Source: Cephalotus follicularis (taxonomy: Eukaryota; Streptophyta; Magnoliopsida; Oxalidales; Cephalotaceae). From it: a DNA stretch of 64,000 nucleotides. The position numbers and the translations under genes were made by a program. Location of the stretch: positions 186,666 through 250,665 of the forward strand of contig BDDD01002280.1 of assembly GCA_001972305.1 (NCBI GenBank), written 5' to 3'. Below, piece by piece: positions 8,712-19,549 of the stretch (its first letter is position 1; every line of letters starts with the position of its first letter). The notes beneath the pieces were generated by a model. It did not search any database. It was not told where the DNA came from and saw nothing but the letters and a program-made list of their open reading frames with translations.

Positions 8712-11700
8712 ATGGCTTCTAACGTGAATGAAGGTGAACCCTTGACGATGTTCTTCATCAAGTCAACAATCTGAGCTGTCGTCTATAGGCCTTGTATACG
8801 GTGGTGGAGGACCACAGGTTACAGTTTATAGAACTCCGTAATCAGATAGGTCTCAACGCCAACCCAGAGCCTGCCGTCAATCAGAACCGCGCCCAGGGGT
8901 TTGCCCTAGGTCAGCTTATTATTGAAGACCGACCAGATTATGTTCCCCTACGGCAACGTCCTGACTACGAACCTGTAGGTGGTGGTCGTGGTCGGAATAG
9001 AAGAAACCCTAATCCCCCTCATTATATTCCTAACCATGGTGAGATAGATTCAGATTAGGGTTCGGATGGGGAAGAGGGTTTTGGTAGGAGGAACTATGGC
9101 AGGAGGAATCATGATTTTGAAGAGTATAGGTTGAAGGCAGATGTCTCTAGTTTCAATGGAAATCTTCAAATTGAGGATTTTCTTGATTGGCTATCGGAGG
9201 TCGAACGATGGGCTTATATGATGAATGTTTCGGATGAAAAGGTGGTGCGCGTAGTGGCTTTTAAGTTCAAAAGTGGCGCTGCAGTATGGTGGGATCACTT
9301 ACAGCGAACTCGTGAACGTCAACATAAAGCTCCCATTCGATCGTGGGGTCGTATGAAACAATTCATGATGGAGAGGTTCCTATCCCTGAATTATGAGCAG
9401 CATCTCTTTCAGTTGTATCCAAATTGTTCACAAGGAAACAAATCAGTGACATATTACACAGCCAAATTTACTAGGCTGTCTAAGCGGAATAATCTGACAA
9501 ATATAGATGGACAGAGGGTAGAAAGATTTCTTGATGGCTTGAAACCTACATTGAGAGAGAAAATTGGGTTACAATATTTGTGGAATGTGGATGAGGCGCA
9601 TAACATGGCCCTCAAGGCAAAATTGCAGATGAAGAAGCATGATTATTCTCGTAGAAACACTCATGAATCATCATATTCAGCAGCGAATACGGGCAAAGCT
9701 CCTGAGAGTTCGGGTCAATTTCAGCAGAAATCACCTGGTAGTGGCAGTAATACTAGACAGGCAGCAACGACAATAACTACTGGCAGAGACGCCCCTAGAA
9801 ACACAAATCCTTATTTTAAGCCAACTGGGGATAAATGCTATAGGTGTGGTAAGCCTGATCACCATTCTAATAATTGTCCTGAACGCAAAATAGTTAATTT
9901 GGTGGAGCAGGAAAGGGATTACAGTGAGCAGGAAGTGGGTGATGAAGAAAATCATGATCTGTATGATAATTGTGGAGAGCTTGACTTTGCTGAAGAAGAA
10001 GGAGAGAGGATAAATTGTGTAATTCAACGGGTTCTCTATTCGCCAAAGCAAACTAATACTTCTCAACGTCACAATATTTTTCGGTCTCATTGCAGTATTA
10101 ATCGAAAAGTTTGTGATTTAATTGTAGACAGTGGCAGTTGCGAGAATTTCATAGCAAAGAAGTTAGTGGAGCATTTGAAGCTGCCAACAGAGCCGCATCC
10201 AAACCCGTATTCTATTGGCTAGATTAAGAAGGGACCAACGATAAAGGTAACTAAAATCTGTCGTATGCCTCTTTCTATTGGTAAGCATTACAGTTCAGTT
10301 GTGGTTTGTGATGTAGTGGATATGGATGCTAGTAATGTATTAATGGATAGGCCTTGGCAATATGATGTTGATATTACATATAAAGGCAGAGATAATATTT
10401 ATGTATTTACTTAGGGTGCTCATAAAATTGCCATGGCGCCAATATCAAATAAACCCAAACATCCTAAGGTGGGAGGGCAGTCTTTTCTAACTATTGTTGC
10501 AAAGAATTCTGAATTTTTAGCAGATGCTAAGGAGGTGCAAGAAGTACATGTACTAGTGATCAAACCTCCTGTAATTTACAGAGAGAATAAATCAGGTGGA
10601 GAAATTCCTGCGCAAGTGGAACCTTTGCTGGTTGAATTTCATGAAATTTTTACAGATGACCTGTCATATGAGCTTCCACCTATGAGAAACATTCAGCACC
10701 ACATTGATTTTGTCCCAGGCGCGAGCTTGCCTAACCTTCCTCATTATCGTATGAGTCCGAAAGAAAGAGATATACTACAAGACAAGGTTGAAGAACTGCT
10801 GCATAAGGGGTTTATTCAGGAAAGCATGAGCCCTTGTATTGTTCCGGCTTTACTTACGCCAAAGAAAGATGGAAGTTGGCGCATGTGTGTTGACAGTCGG
10901 GCCATAAATAAAATAACAGTAAAGTACCGATCCCTATTCCACGCCTGGAGGATATGTTAGACATGTTGTCAAGTTCAAAGGTCTTTTCCAAGATTGATTT
11001 ACGCAGTGGGTATCATCAAATTCGAATTACGCCTGGGGATGAGTGGAAAACAGCATTCAAGACCAAGGAAGGGTTGTATGAGTGGTTGGTTATGCCATTC
11101 AGGTTGTCAAATGCGCCGAGTACCTTTCTGCTACTTATGAATCAGGTATAACGGCCTTTTATTGGTAAATTCGTAGTGGTTTATTTGGATGATATCCTAA
11201 TTTATAGTTGTGAAGAAGAGGAGCATGTAGCACATTTGCCCCAGGAACTAACAATTTTGCTAAACTGTTGATCAATATTAAGAAGTGTAACTTTGTTACC
11301 AGTAAGTTGCTTTTATTGGGGTTTGTTGTGGGATGTGAGGGTATTCAGGTGGATGAAGAGAAAATTCGAGCTATCCGTGACTGGCCCCACGCCCAAAACT
11401 ATTAGTAAAGTAAGAAGTTTCCATGGACTGGTGACTTTCTATCGCATGTTCATCAGGAATTTTAGCAGTATTATGGCCCCGATTACTGAATGTCTGAAGA
11501 AAGGGAAGTTTAATTGGGGAGAGGAAGCGGAAAACAGCTTTGCAGTAATTAAAGAAAAGCTGTGTAGCGCACCTGTTCTTGCGTTACCAAGCTTTGAGAA
11601 GTTGTTTCAGGTGGAGTGTGATGCCTGCGGTATGGGCATTGGAGCGGTGCTGTCGCAAGAAGGGCATCCGGTAGCATTTTATAGTGAGAAGCTTAGTGAC

Positions 11701-13326
11701 ACGCGGCGCAAGTGGAGCACTTATGATAAAGAGTTCTATGCAGTAGTGCAAACCCTCAAGCACTGGGAACATTACTTAATTCAAAGAGAGTTTGTTCTTT
11801 TTACTGATCATCAAGCATTGAAATTTATTAATAGTCAAAAGCATCTAAATAAAATGCATGCTATATGGTCTACATTTTTGCAAAAATTCCCTTTTGTTAT
11901 TAAACATAAATCTGGAGAGCAAAATAAAGTTGTTGATGCTCTTAGCAGGAGAGCGAATTTGTTAGTGACTTTGGCGCAGGAGCTTGTTGGGTTTGACTGT
12001 CTCAAAGAAGAATACAACATGGATGACGATTTTAAGGAGATGCGGGACAAGTGTGTAGCCAAGCAGTCTGCTGATGATTTTTATCTTATGGAGGGTTTCC
12101 TATTTAAAGGAAACAGGTTGTGCATTCCTAGAACATCCTTAAGGGAAAATTTAATTCAGGATTTGCATGAAGGAGATTTGAGTGGACATATGGGCAGAGA
12201 TAAGACTGTTGCTAGTTTGGAAGAGCGTTATTATTGGCCACAGTTAAAGAAGGATGCTGCTAAATTTGTGAGTAATTACCCAGTTTGTCAGGTCAGCAAA
12301 GGTCAAGTGCAGAATACTGGTCTTTACGCTTCTCTACCAGTTCCGGATGATATTTGGGAGGATCTATCTATGGATTTTGTTAGGACTTCCTCGCACACAA
12401 TGGGGAGTTGATTCAGTATTCGTGGTAGTTGACAGATTTTCAAAGATGTCACATTTTATTTCTTGCAGGAAAACTTCTGATGCATCTCATATTGCATGGC
12501 TATTCTTCCGTGATGTTGTTCGGCTTCATGGCGTTCCTAAAACCATTACTTCATATCGAGATACAAAATTCCTAAGTCATTTATGTCTTACTTTATGGAG
12601 GATGTTTCGGACTACTTTGAAACGCAGTAGCACAGCGCACCCTCAGACAGATGGTCAAACAGAGTTAACAAACAGAACTTTAGGCAATCTGATTCGATGT
12701 ATTTGTGGGGACAAGCCTAGGCAGTGGGACTACGCTTTAGCTCAAGCTGAATTCGCCTACAACAGCACTGTTCATAGCGCCCTTGGTAGGTCGCCATTTT
12801 CTGTTGTTTATGTGAAAGTCCCTAGGCATGTGGTTGATTTGGTTCGTCTCCCTAGAGTGCATGGTGTGAGTATGGCTGCAGAGACTATGGTAGAACAGGC
12901 TCAGTTAGTTCAAGCAAAGGTCAAGAAGAAGTTGACTGAGATAAATGCTAAGTACAAGACAGCTGCAGACAGTCATAGGCGGGTGAAAGTTTTAAGGAGG
13001 GTGATATGGTTATGGTCTTTTTAAAGAATGAGAGATTTCTTGTGGGTACTTATAATAAATTGAAACCACGAAAATATGGTCCTTATAAAATTGTGCACAG
13101 GATCAATGATAATGCTTATGTTGTGGATTTACCTAGCTCCTTTGGTATTTCTGCTACTTTCAATGTGACAGATTTATTTGAGTATTATGAAGAGAAGCCG
13201 TTGTATCCAGACATTAACTCGATGTCGAGTTCTTTTCGTGTGGAGGAGACTGACGCGGTTCAATTAGAGGAAGAATTCCTCAATCAGCTTAGATGGTGGA
13301 AACCGCACCGTAAGGCCTCGTTTTGA
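8712..13326 (+). pseudogene. Chromovirus gag-pol polyprotein, decayed
   Basis: Starts at ATG 8712 (MASNVNEGEP) but is frameshifted within the first 100 bp. Gag lies at about 9131-9800. The zinc knuckle [14 protein letters not shown] at 9836-9877 is intact. The protease motif DSGS is near 10127. RT runs from about 10700 to 11280 with YLDD at 11182-11193 intact. RNase H is at about 11600-11960 ([20 protein letters not shown]) and integrase at about 12180-12850. In-frame stops include TAG at 9056 and 10220 and near 10413, and TAA at 11149; the 10220 and 10413 stops fall where tryptophan is expected. Frame changes occur near 10950, 11260, 12385 and 13015. The frame ends at TGA 13324-13326, inside the 3' LTR. 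Confidence 0.9.
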
Positions 13327-13652
13327 CGTTTTATTATATTTTGGGATGTTTTCGTATTTTTATATTTTCGTTATTTTATTTATTAGTTTAAGTTGATTTA
13401 TGATTCCTATTGTTTATTAGTTTAAGTTGATTTATGATTCTTATTGATTTAGGATTTCTTATGACAGTATAAATATTGTCTTATGATTAGGATTGTAAGC
13501 AGTTTTCAGTTTAATAAAATTCAGAGTTCTTTCTAAAATTTCCTATGGATTCCAACTTTATTTTTGTGGATTCAAGAATTTTCTTGTGGATTCAATATTT
13601 GTGTTGAACTATAACAATAATCTAGTTAATTTTGTGCCTCTGTTCCGCGTTA
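13251..13652 (+). repeat. 3' LTR of the chromovirus
   Basis: Starts TGACGCGGTTCAATTAG and ends CCGCGTTA. It is preceded by the purine-rich TGGAGGAGAC at 13241-13250, which serves as polypurine tract while still being part of the pol reading frame. Confidence 0.92.
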
Positions 13653-13657
13653 ATTAT

Positions 13658-14287
13658 TATTAATTGATTTTTTTAATTGTTCTTTATAATATTTTATAAT
13701 GCATATATAAGAAATTAAATTTTAAAAAGTGAAAAGAGTTGATTGCGCTATATCTAGAAGATGGACAATATGGGCTCCATCGTTATGTGGTGTAGGACTA
13801 TGAAGTGTGGAGAATGGCTATATTATTATATGCTGACAAGGACATTGGCAATATTATTCTATGTTAACAACTGTAGACGCTGTCTCGTTTCTGTTGTTGT
13901 AATCCATATGATGATGACTCCAGGGAGAAGAAAAACCACTCGAAGACATTGGGGTGATCACGTATTCCAGCGTATAGATGCACAAGCATTTTTGTTTTTG
14001 TTTTTTGTTATTGCACATGTTGCAAAACAAATTGGATTATATGTCTTGGAGAAACTAATATGAAATAAATAAAGTTTAAGACCTAATTAAACCGTTCATG
14101 CTTATATCTATGAATAGCAAAACTAGGGAATACACGTTAACCAAAGTGAAATTAAGATACTTTCGATTAAAAAGAAAAAACTTACACTACAAACGTAATC
14201 TAGTTTAAACAGCCAAAACAAATTATTCTTCAACATATAAACTAACACACAATGCACTAATAAATTCAACTATGTCATCATTCTTAA
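13658..14287. other. AT-rich spacer and 3' flank of the P450 gene
   Basis: Includes the 3' untranslated region of the minus-strand P450 just left of 14288; no perfect AATAAA was seen on that strand. A 100-codon plus-strand frame at 13761-14063 has no recognisable domain and is not called as a gene. Confidence 0.5.
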
Positions 14288-15787
14288 TCACTCATTCCTC
14301 TCTTCAATTTTCACCAGAAATCCTCCTTTCATTTTAGCAGTCAAAAAGGCAACAAACACCGGTTCCACACCATCATCCCCCGTTGGCACAACCTTAAACC
14401 TCCTTAAAACCTCAGCCACAACTTTCTTCATCTGCAAAAACGCCATCTCCTTCCCTAAACAGACCCTGGGCCCCGCCTGGAAAACTGGATATGTGTATGG
14501 ATCCCTCGCCACAAATATCCACTTCCCATTATCATCTCTCTTCAACCATCTTTCCGGCTTGAACTCCGCAAAGTCCGGTCCCCATAGCTCCTTTAACCTC
14601 CCCATTGCATATGGATGGTATGTAACTCTCGCACCCTTTTTGACCACTGTTCCATCCGGCAAAACATCATCTTCCTCTGCCATTTTGGTGTCCATTGGCA
14701 CTGGTGGATAGAGTCTCATGCTCTCACATAATGATGCGTGTGTGTAAACCATGTCCTTCACTTCCTCGTAAACAGACATGGATGATTTCTCTCGAATCTC
14801 TTTTAGGATTTCTTTTTCGACTTGGGGATTCTTAGATAGTAGCCAAAAGAACCATGTCAAGGCGGCTGACGTGGTGTCACGGCCAGCGAGTATGAAACTG
14901 ATGACTATATCAGTGACAAAGTTTTCATCAGAGTGACCAGAGCTTAAGAATCGCGATAAGAGATCAACGGACTCGATCGAGGATTTTTCTTTCAGTTCTT
15001 TCTTCTTCTGTCTAATAATGTTTTTTGCGAATTCTCGTACATGAGAGACAAGCATTTTTAGACGCTTTTCGGATCCTGTATTGAAAAAACGTTTGATTTT
15101 CCATGTCATGGGGAAAATTACTCTAAACCTCTCGCTACTTATCTTGACACCTTCTTCAAAAGCTGCTGCAAACTCTGTTTGCGGCAAAGTTGGTAACAAA
15201 TAAGAGGGATCAAACCCAAAAGCGATCTTGCATATATTATCAAAGGCAAATCTTTGAAGAATATCTTGAAAATCAAGCACTTTTTGGGTATTAACAGCAT
15301 CAGATAGAAGAGGAATCATGCGAGTAGAGAGTTCAGTATCGACAACGGTCTCAACAAAGTTGCGTAGAGATTTTGTGTTGAATTCGTGACTTGAAACTTG
15401 TCTTTGGAACTTCCAGGAGTCTCCATCAACATTGAAAATGCCATGGCCGAGGAAGTCGAAGAGTGTTGATTTGAAAATATCACCTTTGGGGTAGATGTGG
15501 AATTTGGTTTTGAGTATATGCTGGACGTTTGATGGGTTTGCAGTTACGATGTTGTTGCTATTTGGGAATTCGTAAAGAGTGTATGTTGCAGAGGGGGTCT
15601 TTTGGAGAATACTAGAGAGCCACTGGATGTTTTGTTCGCGGTTTGCTTTGACGGCCAAAGTGGAACCAATTATGGGGTATGATTTTGGGAAATCGGATGG
15701 CGTGGAACTTTTGTTGACAATGAATATGAAGAGAAGAAATATTGGGAGAATCACAAGGGACAGTGTGATCAATAATTGAGCTAACAT
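14288..15787 (-). CDS. Cytochrome P450, CYP94 family (fatty-acid omega-hydroxylase type)
   Basis: Intact single-exon frame of 499 residues, close to the usual CYP94 length. An N-terminal membrane anchor (about residues 5-24) suggests the endoplasmic reticulum. Hallmarks in order: I-helix AGRDTT at 301-306, ExxR as ESMR at 355-358, PERW at 411-414, and heme-binding FQAGPRVCLG at 436-445 with the cysteine ligand at 443. The SYPIIGS start and the block GIFNVDGDSWKFQRQVSSHE are characteristic of CYP94. Known CYP94 enzymes omega-hydroxylate fatty acids (cutin, defence) or oxidise jasmonoyl-isoleucine; this copy looks nearest to CYP94A, but the substrate cannot be read from sequence. CYP94 genes are usually intronless, as here. 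It is the only intact host gene in the window, flanked by retrotransposons. Confidence 0.96.
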   Translation of the reverse strand: MLAQLLITLSLVILPIFLLFIFIVNKSSTPSDFPKSYPIIGSTLAVKANREQNIQWLSSILQKTPSATYTLYEFPNSNNIVTANPSNVQHILKTKFHIYPKGDIFKSTLFDFLGHGIFNVDGDSWKFQRQVSSHEFNTKSLRNFVETVVDTELSTRMIPLLSDAVNTQKVLDFQDILQRFAFDNICKIAFGFDPSYLLPTLPQTEFAAAFEEGVKISSERFRVIFPMTWKIKRFFNTGSEKRLKMLVSHVREFAKNIIRQKKKELKEKSSIESVDLLSRFLSSGHSDENFVTDIVISFILAGRDTTSAALTWFFWLLSKNPQVEKEILKEIREKSSMSVYEEVKDMVYTHASLCESMRLYPPVPMDTKMAEEDDVLPDGTVVKKGARVTYHPYAMGRLKELWGPDFAEFKPERWLKRDDNGKWIFVARDPYTYPVFQAGPRVCLGKEMAFLQMKKVVAEVLRRFKVVPTGDDGVEPVFVAFLTAKMKGGFLVKIEERNE

Positions 15788-15860
15788 GGTTGATATAAAA
15801 GGCTTTTTAGCTAACGGGGATTATTATTTGAACGAAGTGGGTTAAGAGGGTGTGGTGTTT

Positions 15861-15866
15861 TTTATA
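15861..15866 (-). promoter_or_regulatory. Probable TATA box of the CYP94 gene
   Basis: TATAAA on the minus strand (within ATATAAAAAA), about 75 bp upstream of the start codon at 15787. This is the best-placed candidate core promoter. Confidence 0.6.
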
Positions 15867-16571
15867 TGCTCAGGTTCCGTATGGAATTTTGTTTTTCAAA
15901 ATTTCCCTGCGTGTTTGTAGTCAATTCATGTATTTATTATTCATGTGGCCCCTTATTATGACATGTGTATCGTTACTGTCTTGTCGGCTTAGTGTTTTTA
16001 ACTTTTATTGGCTTTTGAGTACACTTTACGTGAGTTTAATGGATCATGTCATTGATTACGTTTATACATTTGGTAATCGGTCCTCATAACTAATTTGATA
16101 AAATCTAATTAATTATTGCAATAAATTATAAAGAAATAATAGAAAAGTGTAATTGAATCAATAAAATAATTTTGGTAATTAATTTGATAAAAAATATAAC
16201 CAATACAATAAATATAACACAATAATTCAAAAGTGCAACAAAATTAATAAGTAAAATAGTTTAGGTATTTCTTAACGGGTAATCGACTCTACCAGTAACT
16301 AATATCGCATGTTTATTAGTAACCGAGTTCATAAAACAAATAACCAATACAGTAAATACATAATTTATTCATGTAAAAGTATAACCAATCAAATGTATAG
16401 ATTACATATAGCCACTATAATCTTATTTCCCTCAAACATTGCTATTAATAGCAGTTATTTTTTACAACTGTGGATATTTTTACAAGTAAGATTCTATTAT
16501 ATATTATATAAAAGTTCAATTGTTGTGAACTGTTGTAAGTACCATTTTTCTATTTCTCTCTCGAATCAGAA

Positions 16572-16595
16572 TCTCTCTCTCTCTCTCTCTCTCTC
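16572..16595 (+). repeat. (TC)n microsatellite
   Basis: Twelve TC dinucleotides, followed by a pyrimidine-rich stretch such as is common in plant 5' leaders. Confidence 0.9.
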
Positions 16596-16681
16596 AAATA
16601 TCAATCTTTCAATAAAAAACCCTAACTCTCTCGTATCAACACTCTCTTGATTGAACTCTTTCCTATCTCTATTCATACTAA

Positions 16682-16870
16682 CATCGCAGCAAAAAAACCA
16701 AACCGTTAGAACATCTTCAGAAGGAGTTTAATGCTGAATTTTCATACGGAAAGTACAACAGTAGCAGCATAATTTGTGTTGTGCTAGTTATAATTTCACT
16801 GGTAGGTTCCTTTGCTTTTAAAACGGGATGGTACCTTGCCAAATGGGGAGAGGAATATATAGAATTTTGA
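16682..16870 (+). other. Unassigned 62-codon open frame with a hydrophobic segment
   Basis: Open between a TAA just before 16682 and TGA at 16868-16870. It encodes a charged start (KEFNAEFSYGKYN) then a run of about 20 mostly hydrophobic residues (IICVVLVIISLVGSFAFKTG) and WYLAKWGEEYIEF. There is no ATG at its start, but an AG acceptor-like CGCAG at 16685-16689 would fit an exon. Its position after a CT-rich leader-like region suggests a fragment of a host membrane-protein gene, cut off by element A. The family is not recognised and it may be chance. Confidence 0.25.
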
Positions 16871-17201
16871 TAGCAAGGTGTAGAGTAGTTGGCGTTTGTG
16901 CACTCCTTGTGAGGCATAATAAACTATAGGATGATTATGAAATTCAAGGCATGTCATATTCTGATCTCTTCAACTTAGGAGTGCATGCAATCTAAAACTA
17001 GATTGTTTAAATCATGATATGTGATTTGGCTTGTAATTTTCTAACGATCCAATATCAGTGGTCAACAAAACGGAGGTTAGGGATGTTGGTGATTAGTTGA
17101 TTTCATGTGTTGTCTTTGTGTACAATGCAACCAAGGCAAAAGCATCCCAAGAAGAAGCATTATTTTTTAGCCAGTTCTTCTGCTCTTACTTTGTAGATTA
17201 C

Positions 17202-17673
17202 TGTTGATGCTGAAATCAACTATACATCAGTCCTCCATGTGTGAAGGTTTAATTTGTTGGAGGAAACGCGTTAGATGCTCCGAGGATGATGTTGGGTTTG
17301 TATTCTTTAGTCCTCCCTGCACAAAGAGAAAGCAATCTATCGAAAGTCCAGGAGATTTTCCTCCCAAGGACACACCGATGCTTGAGTCAGTTATTGTGCA
17401 GAGAAAATAATAAGTGTCAATGGCAAATTGCTCGACCATCCCTCAGTCTTTTTTGGGAGTATTTATAGTCTTACCTAGATGTAACGTCTGCTAGTATTGT
17501 GGTGGAGTTACTGGTCCCTTGTAATTGGTCAGAATTACAATCCATTACTTCATTGTGGGTGGAGACGTTTTCTCCCTCATTATGACCACGTACTTGACCA
17601 TTTTTACCCGTAATTGTGGGTATTAAAGGACACGTGTCAGTGCCTTAGTAATAGATGAATTTTTTCCTTATCA
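17202..17673 (-). repeat. 3' LTR of element A, with adjacent polypurine tract
   Basis: On the minus strand it starts TGATAAGG and ends CATCAACA. The polypurine tract, read on the minus strand as AGGGGGGCATA, lies directly at 17674-17686. TATA (TATAAATA on minus) is at about 17467-17460. A GACACGTGTC palindrome sits at 17639-17648, about 25 bp inside the LTR start. Confidence 0.9.
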
Positions 17674-17965
17674 TATGCCCCCCTGGTCTTCCTTTCTTGT
17701 GCTTAGAAGAGGAGGAGGAGAATTAGTTATGTGAACTAGCTTTGAGCGGAACTTTGGAGCGTAATTAGGCCTGTTTCGGCTTATGGGCTTTGCTTTTTGG
17801 CCCAGCTCTGGCCTTAATTAACGCGTGGCAGAATGAGCATGACTCCCACCCCCTTCTCTTCGTTTATCGCGCGCATTTTTTTTTGTTTCCCACCCTTGAT
17901 TGATGTGATGATCTAGGTCGTTTGATCCCATAGAGATCGTATGGTCTGGAGTCAACCCAAAACTC

Positions 17966-17974
17966 TTTAAAAGG
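17966..17974 (+). promoter_or_regulatory. Candidate core promoter of the antisense gene in A
   Basis: TTTAAAAGG followed about 15-25 bp later by a pyrimidine-rich leader (TTTCTTCTTAG). The same leader sequence is present in element B at about 39620-39640, where the TATA-like box is weaker. Assignment is by position relative to the predicted leader and 5'UTR intron. Confidence 0.4.
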
Positions 17975-18103
17975 CTTTTTCTTCTTAGAGAAGTTTCTTT
18001 ACTCTAATCTTCTTCAACTTTCAAAGCTCTTCCTCTACAAAGCTTTTCGATCTTCCATACTCTCAATTGATTTCTCTTAAAATCTTCTTTTGTAGAATCT
18101 CAG

Positions 18104-18215
18104 GTTAGTTGTTCTCTGCTACTTGCTTTCACAAATTAATTTAGGCGTCTCTTTGGATTTTTCTAGCTTCTCATCTTCTCTCTCTCTCTCTCTCTCTCTC
18201 ATCACCGATTTATAG
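18104..18215 (+). other. Predicted 5'UTR intron of the antisense gene in A (112 bp)
   Basis: CAG|GTTAGTT donor at 18104 and TTATAG acceptor ending at 18215, immediately before the ATG at 18216. The CT repeat at about 18178-18200 would be the polypyrimidine tract. Element B has the same arrangement at 39755-39852, ending TTCCAG directly before its ATG. Confidence 0.55.
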
Positions 18216-19514
18216 ATGACTAAAGTTAAACAAACTTCTAGACAAGCTACTCCAGCAGAGGTACGTCGCATGACTGAGGCGGTGATGGTTGTCGAGCGTC
18301 CTCTTGGCGCGGAGGAAGCCATGGATGCCTTCACAGTGGGTGGACCTGAAGTCGCCTCTTCCGAAGCTGGGACTCAGGTCTTTCGGACCCACTTCGATAG
18401 GAGCGTACTTAGTCGCGAGAAAGTGCTTAATCTGTCTAGATCATATTGCTTCCCCAGAGGCTTAATGTTCTCCCTTCCCCGAGATCCCATGGAAGCCACA
18501 GAGAGCAGACTTGGCCTCTTCGTGGTTTTTGAGGATGCTCTCTCATATGGTTTGAGACTTCCTGTACCCTCCTTAGCTATTAGGGTTTTGAGGAGTTTCA
18601 GACTTCATCCCTCACTCCTTTAAGCACAGTCTTGGAGCTTCATAATGGGATTATTGGTGAAGTATTTAGAAGCAAGGGACACCGACGGTGGGACTGTTCA
18701 AGGAGTTTCATGCTCTTGTTGCTTCTTCCGACAAGCATGGCTATTATTTTAAGGCGCGCATTTGTCTGACTAAGAAACTCTTGGTGGATCTTACGAAATC
18801 CATCAAAAACTAGAGGGAGATGTACTTCCTTATTAGGAATCTCCCTGGCTTCACTCCCTCCCATTGGTGTGATTCGTTGGACACCCAACGTCTCAATCAG
18901 AGAGCAATTTTATATGAGGCAGAGAACGCAGACCTTGGAAAGCTGTTAGCGCTAGAGCCAGAGGAGGTGAATTATACCATAACCGAGGATAGTCTGCGCG
19001 ACGTTGGGCTAAGTATGTCCCGTGGTCGCAGAGATGTCTTGGATGATGCAGAGGAGATCCCAGTGGGGATTGAGAGAGGGGGGGTTCAAGAGAGCAGAGA
19101 AGAATCCGGAGCTACGCTTGTTAACAAGGGGGAAAGCTGTATTAAGCCTTCCTCCCCTCCTCATCTTCTAATTTCTTCACTCTATTCATTCATTATTTTT
19201 TGTAATTCATGCTTTTAACTCCAATTTTATTGTTCTCTGCAGTAATGGCTTATCGGCACCCTTTCATAGATGTCTTGAAGGCTAACAGAGAAAAAGAACA
19301 GGGTGCTGCCGAAGAGGCAAGGCAGAGAGCCTTGAGGAAAGAAAATCGCCTCGCCCAGGAGGGTGAAGAGTTAGAGAGAGCAGAGCTTCCAAATCCAATA
19401 ATCTCGTCCTTTGAACATGCAGCAAATCCTATCTTTGCTTCTATACCCAAGGCCTCCCAAGAACCTTCTTCTTCTCAAGTAGATAATGCCCTTTTAGGGG
19501 GTGACAATATTTAA
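18216..19514 (+). pseudogene. Antisense additional gene of Tat element A ('putative gypsy type transposon' family), decayed
   Basis: Opposite strand to gag-pol. Exon: ATG 18216 to about 19138, starting MTKVKQTSRQATPAEVRRMT. It includes YCFPRGLMFSLPRDPMEA and LGLFVVFEDALSYGLRLP, which fit the plant family annotated as 'putative gypsy type transposon' (PF04195-like; inferred by eye). An in-frame TAA at 18621 replaces the glutamine codon of B, and the frame is disturbed to 18820. An intron at 19139-19242 (104 bp, GT...AG) joins in frame to MAYRHPFIDVLKANREKEQ, a glutamate/lysine-rich coiled-coil start. It ends at TAA 19512-19514. Compared with B, about 1 kb of coiled-coil sequence is deleted. 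Function in the element's life cycle is unknown. Confidence 0.75.
19139..19242 (+). other. Predicted 104-bp intron in the antisense gene of A
   Basis: Donor AGCT|GTATTAAG, T-rich interior, acceptor TTCTCTGCAG. It splits a codon after its first base, and splicing restores an open frame into MAYRHPFID. Element B has an intron of the same length (40775-40878), same donor sequence and same phase. Confidence 0.7.
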
Positions 19515-19549
19515 ACTTTTGCTTTTGTACTCTTGTACTCTTATAATGC

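Larger units (their letters stand above)
8276..13652 (+). mobile_element. Complete chromovirus (Ty3/gypsy), possibly CRM- or Galadriel-like, 5377 bp
   Basis: Two 402-bp LTRs (8276-8677 and 13251-13652) flank gag-pol in the order gag, protease, RT, RNase H, integrase. The 5-bp target duplication ATTAT is at 8271-8275 and 13653-13657. The primer site TGGTATCAGAAAC is at 8680-8692 (initiator tRNA-Met type). Hand alignment of the LTRs shows about 41 differences in 402 bp, mostly transitions, so the insertion is old. The pol frame runs into the 3' LTR and no classical chromodomain is visible; both suggest CRM-like affinity, but the clade is not proven. Confidence 0.92.
15868..17196. other. Promoter region of the CYP94 gene and unassigned host DNA
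   Basis: AT-rich to about 16500, then a CCCTAA/TCTCTC-rich stretch, a CT microsatellite and a short open frame listed separately. From 16880 to 17196 no gene was recognised; it ends at the target site ATTAC of element A. Confidence 0.5.

Noticed and set aside
13761..14063. 100-codon plus-strand frame near the P450 gene
   Set aside because: No domain, unusual composition, and in the 3' flank of the gene; probably chance.
16309..16650. 113-codon plus-strand frame
   Set aside because: AT-rich with a CT microsatellite coding serine/leucine runs; typical random frame.
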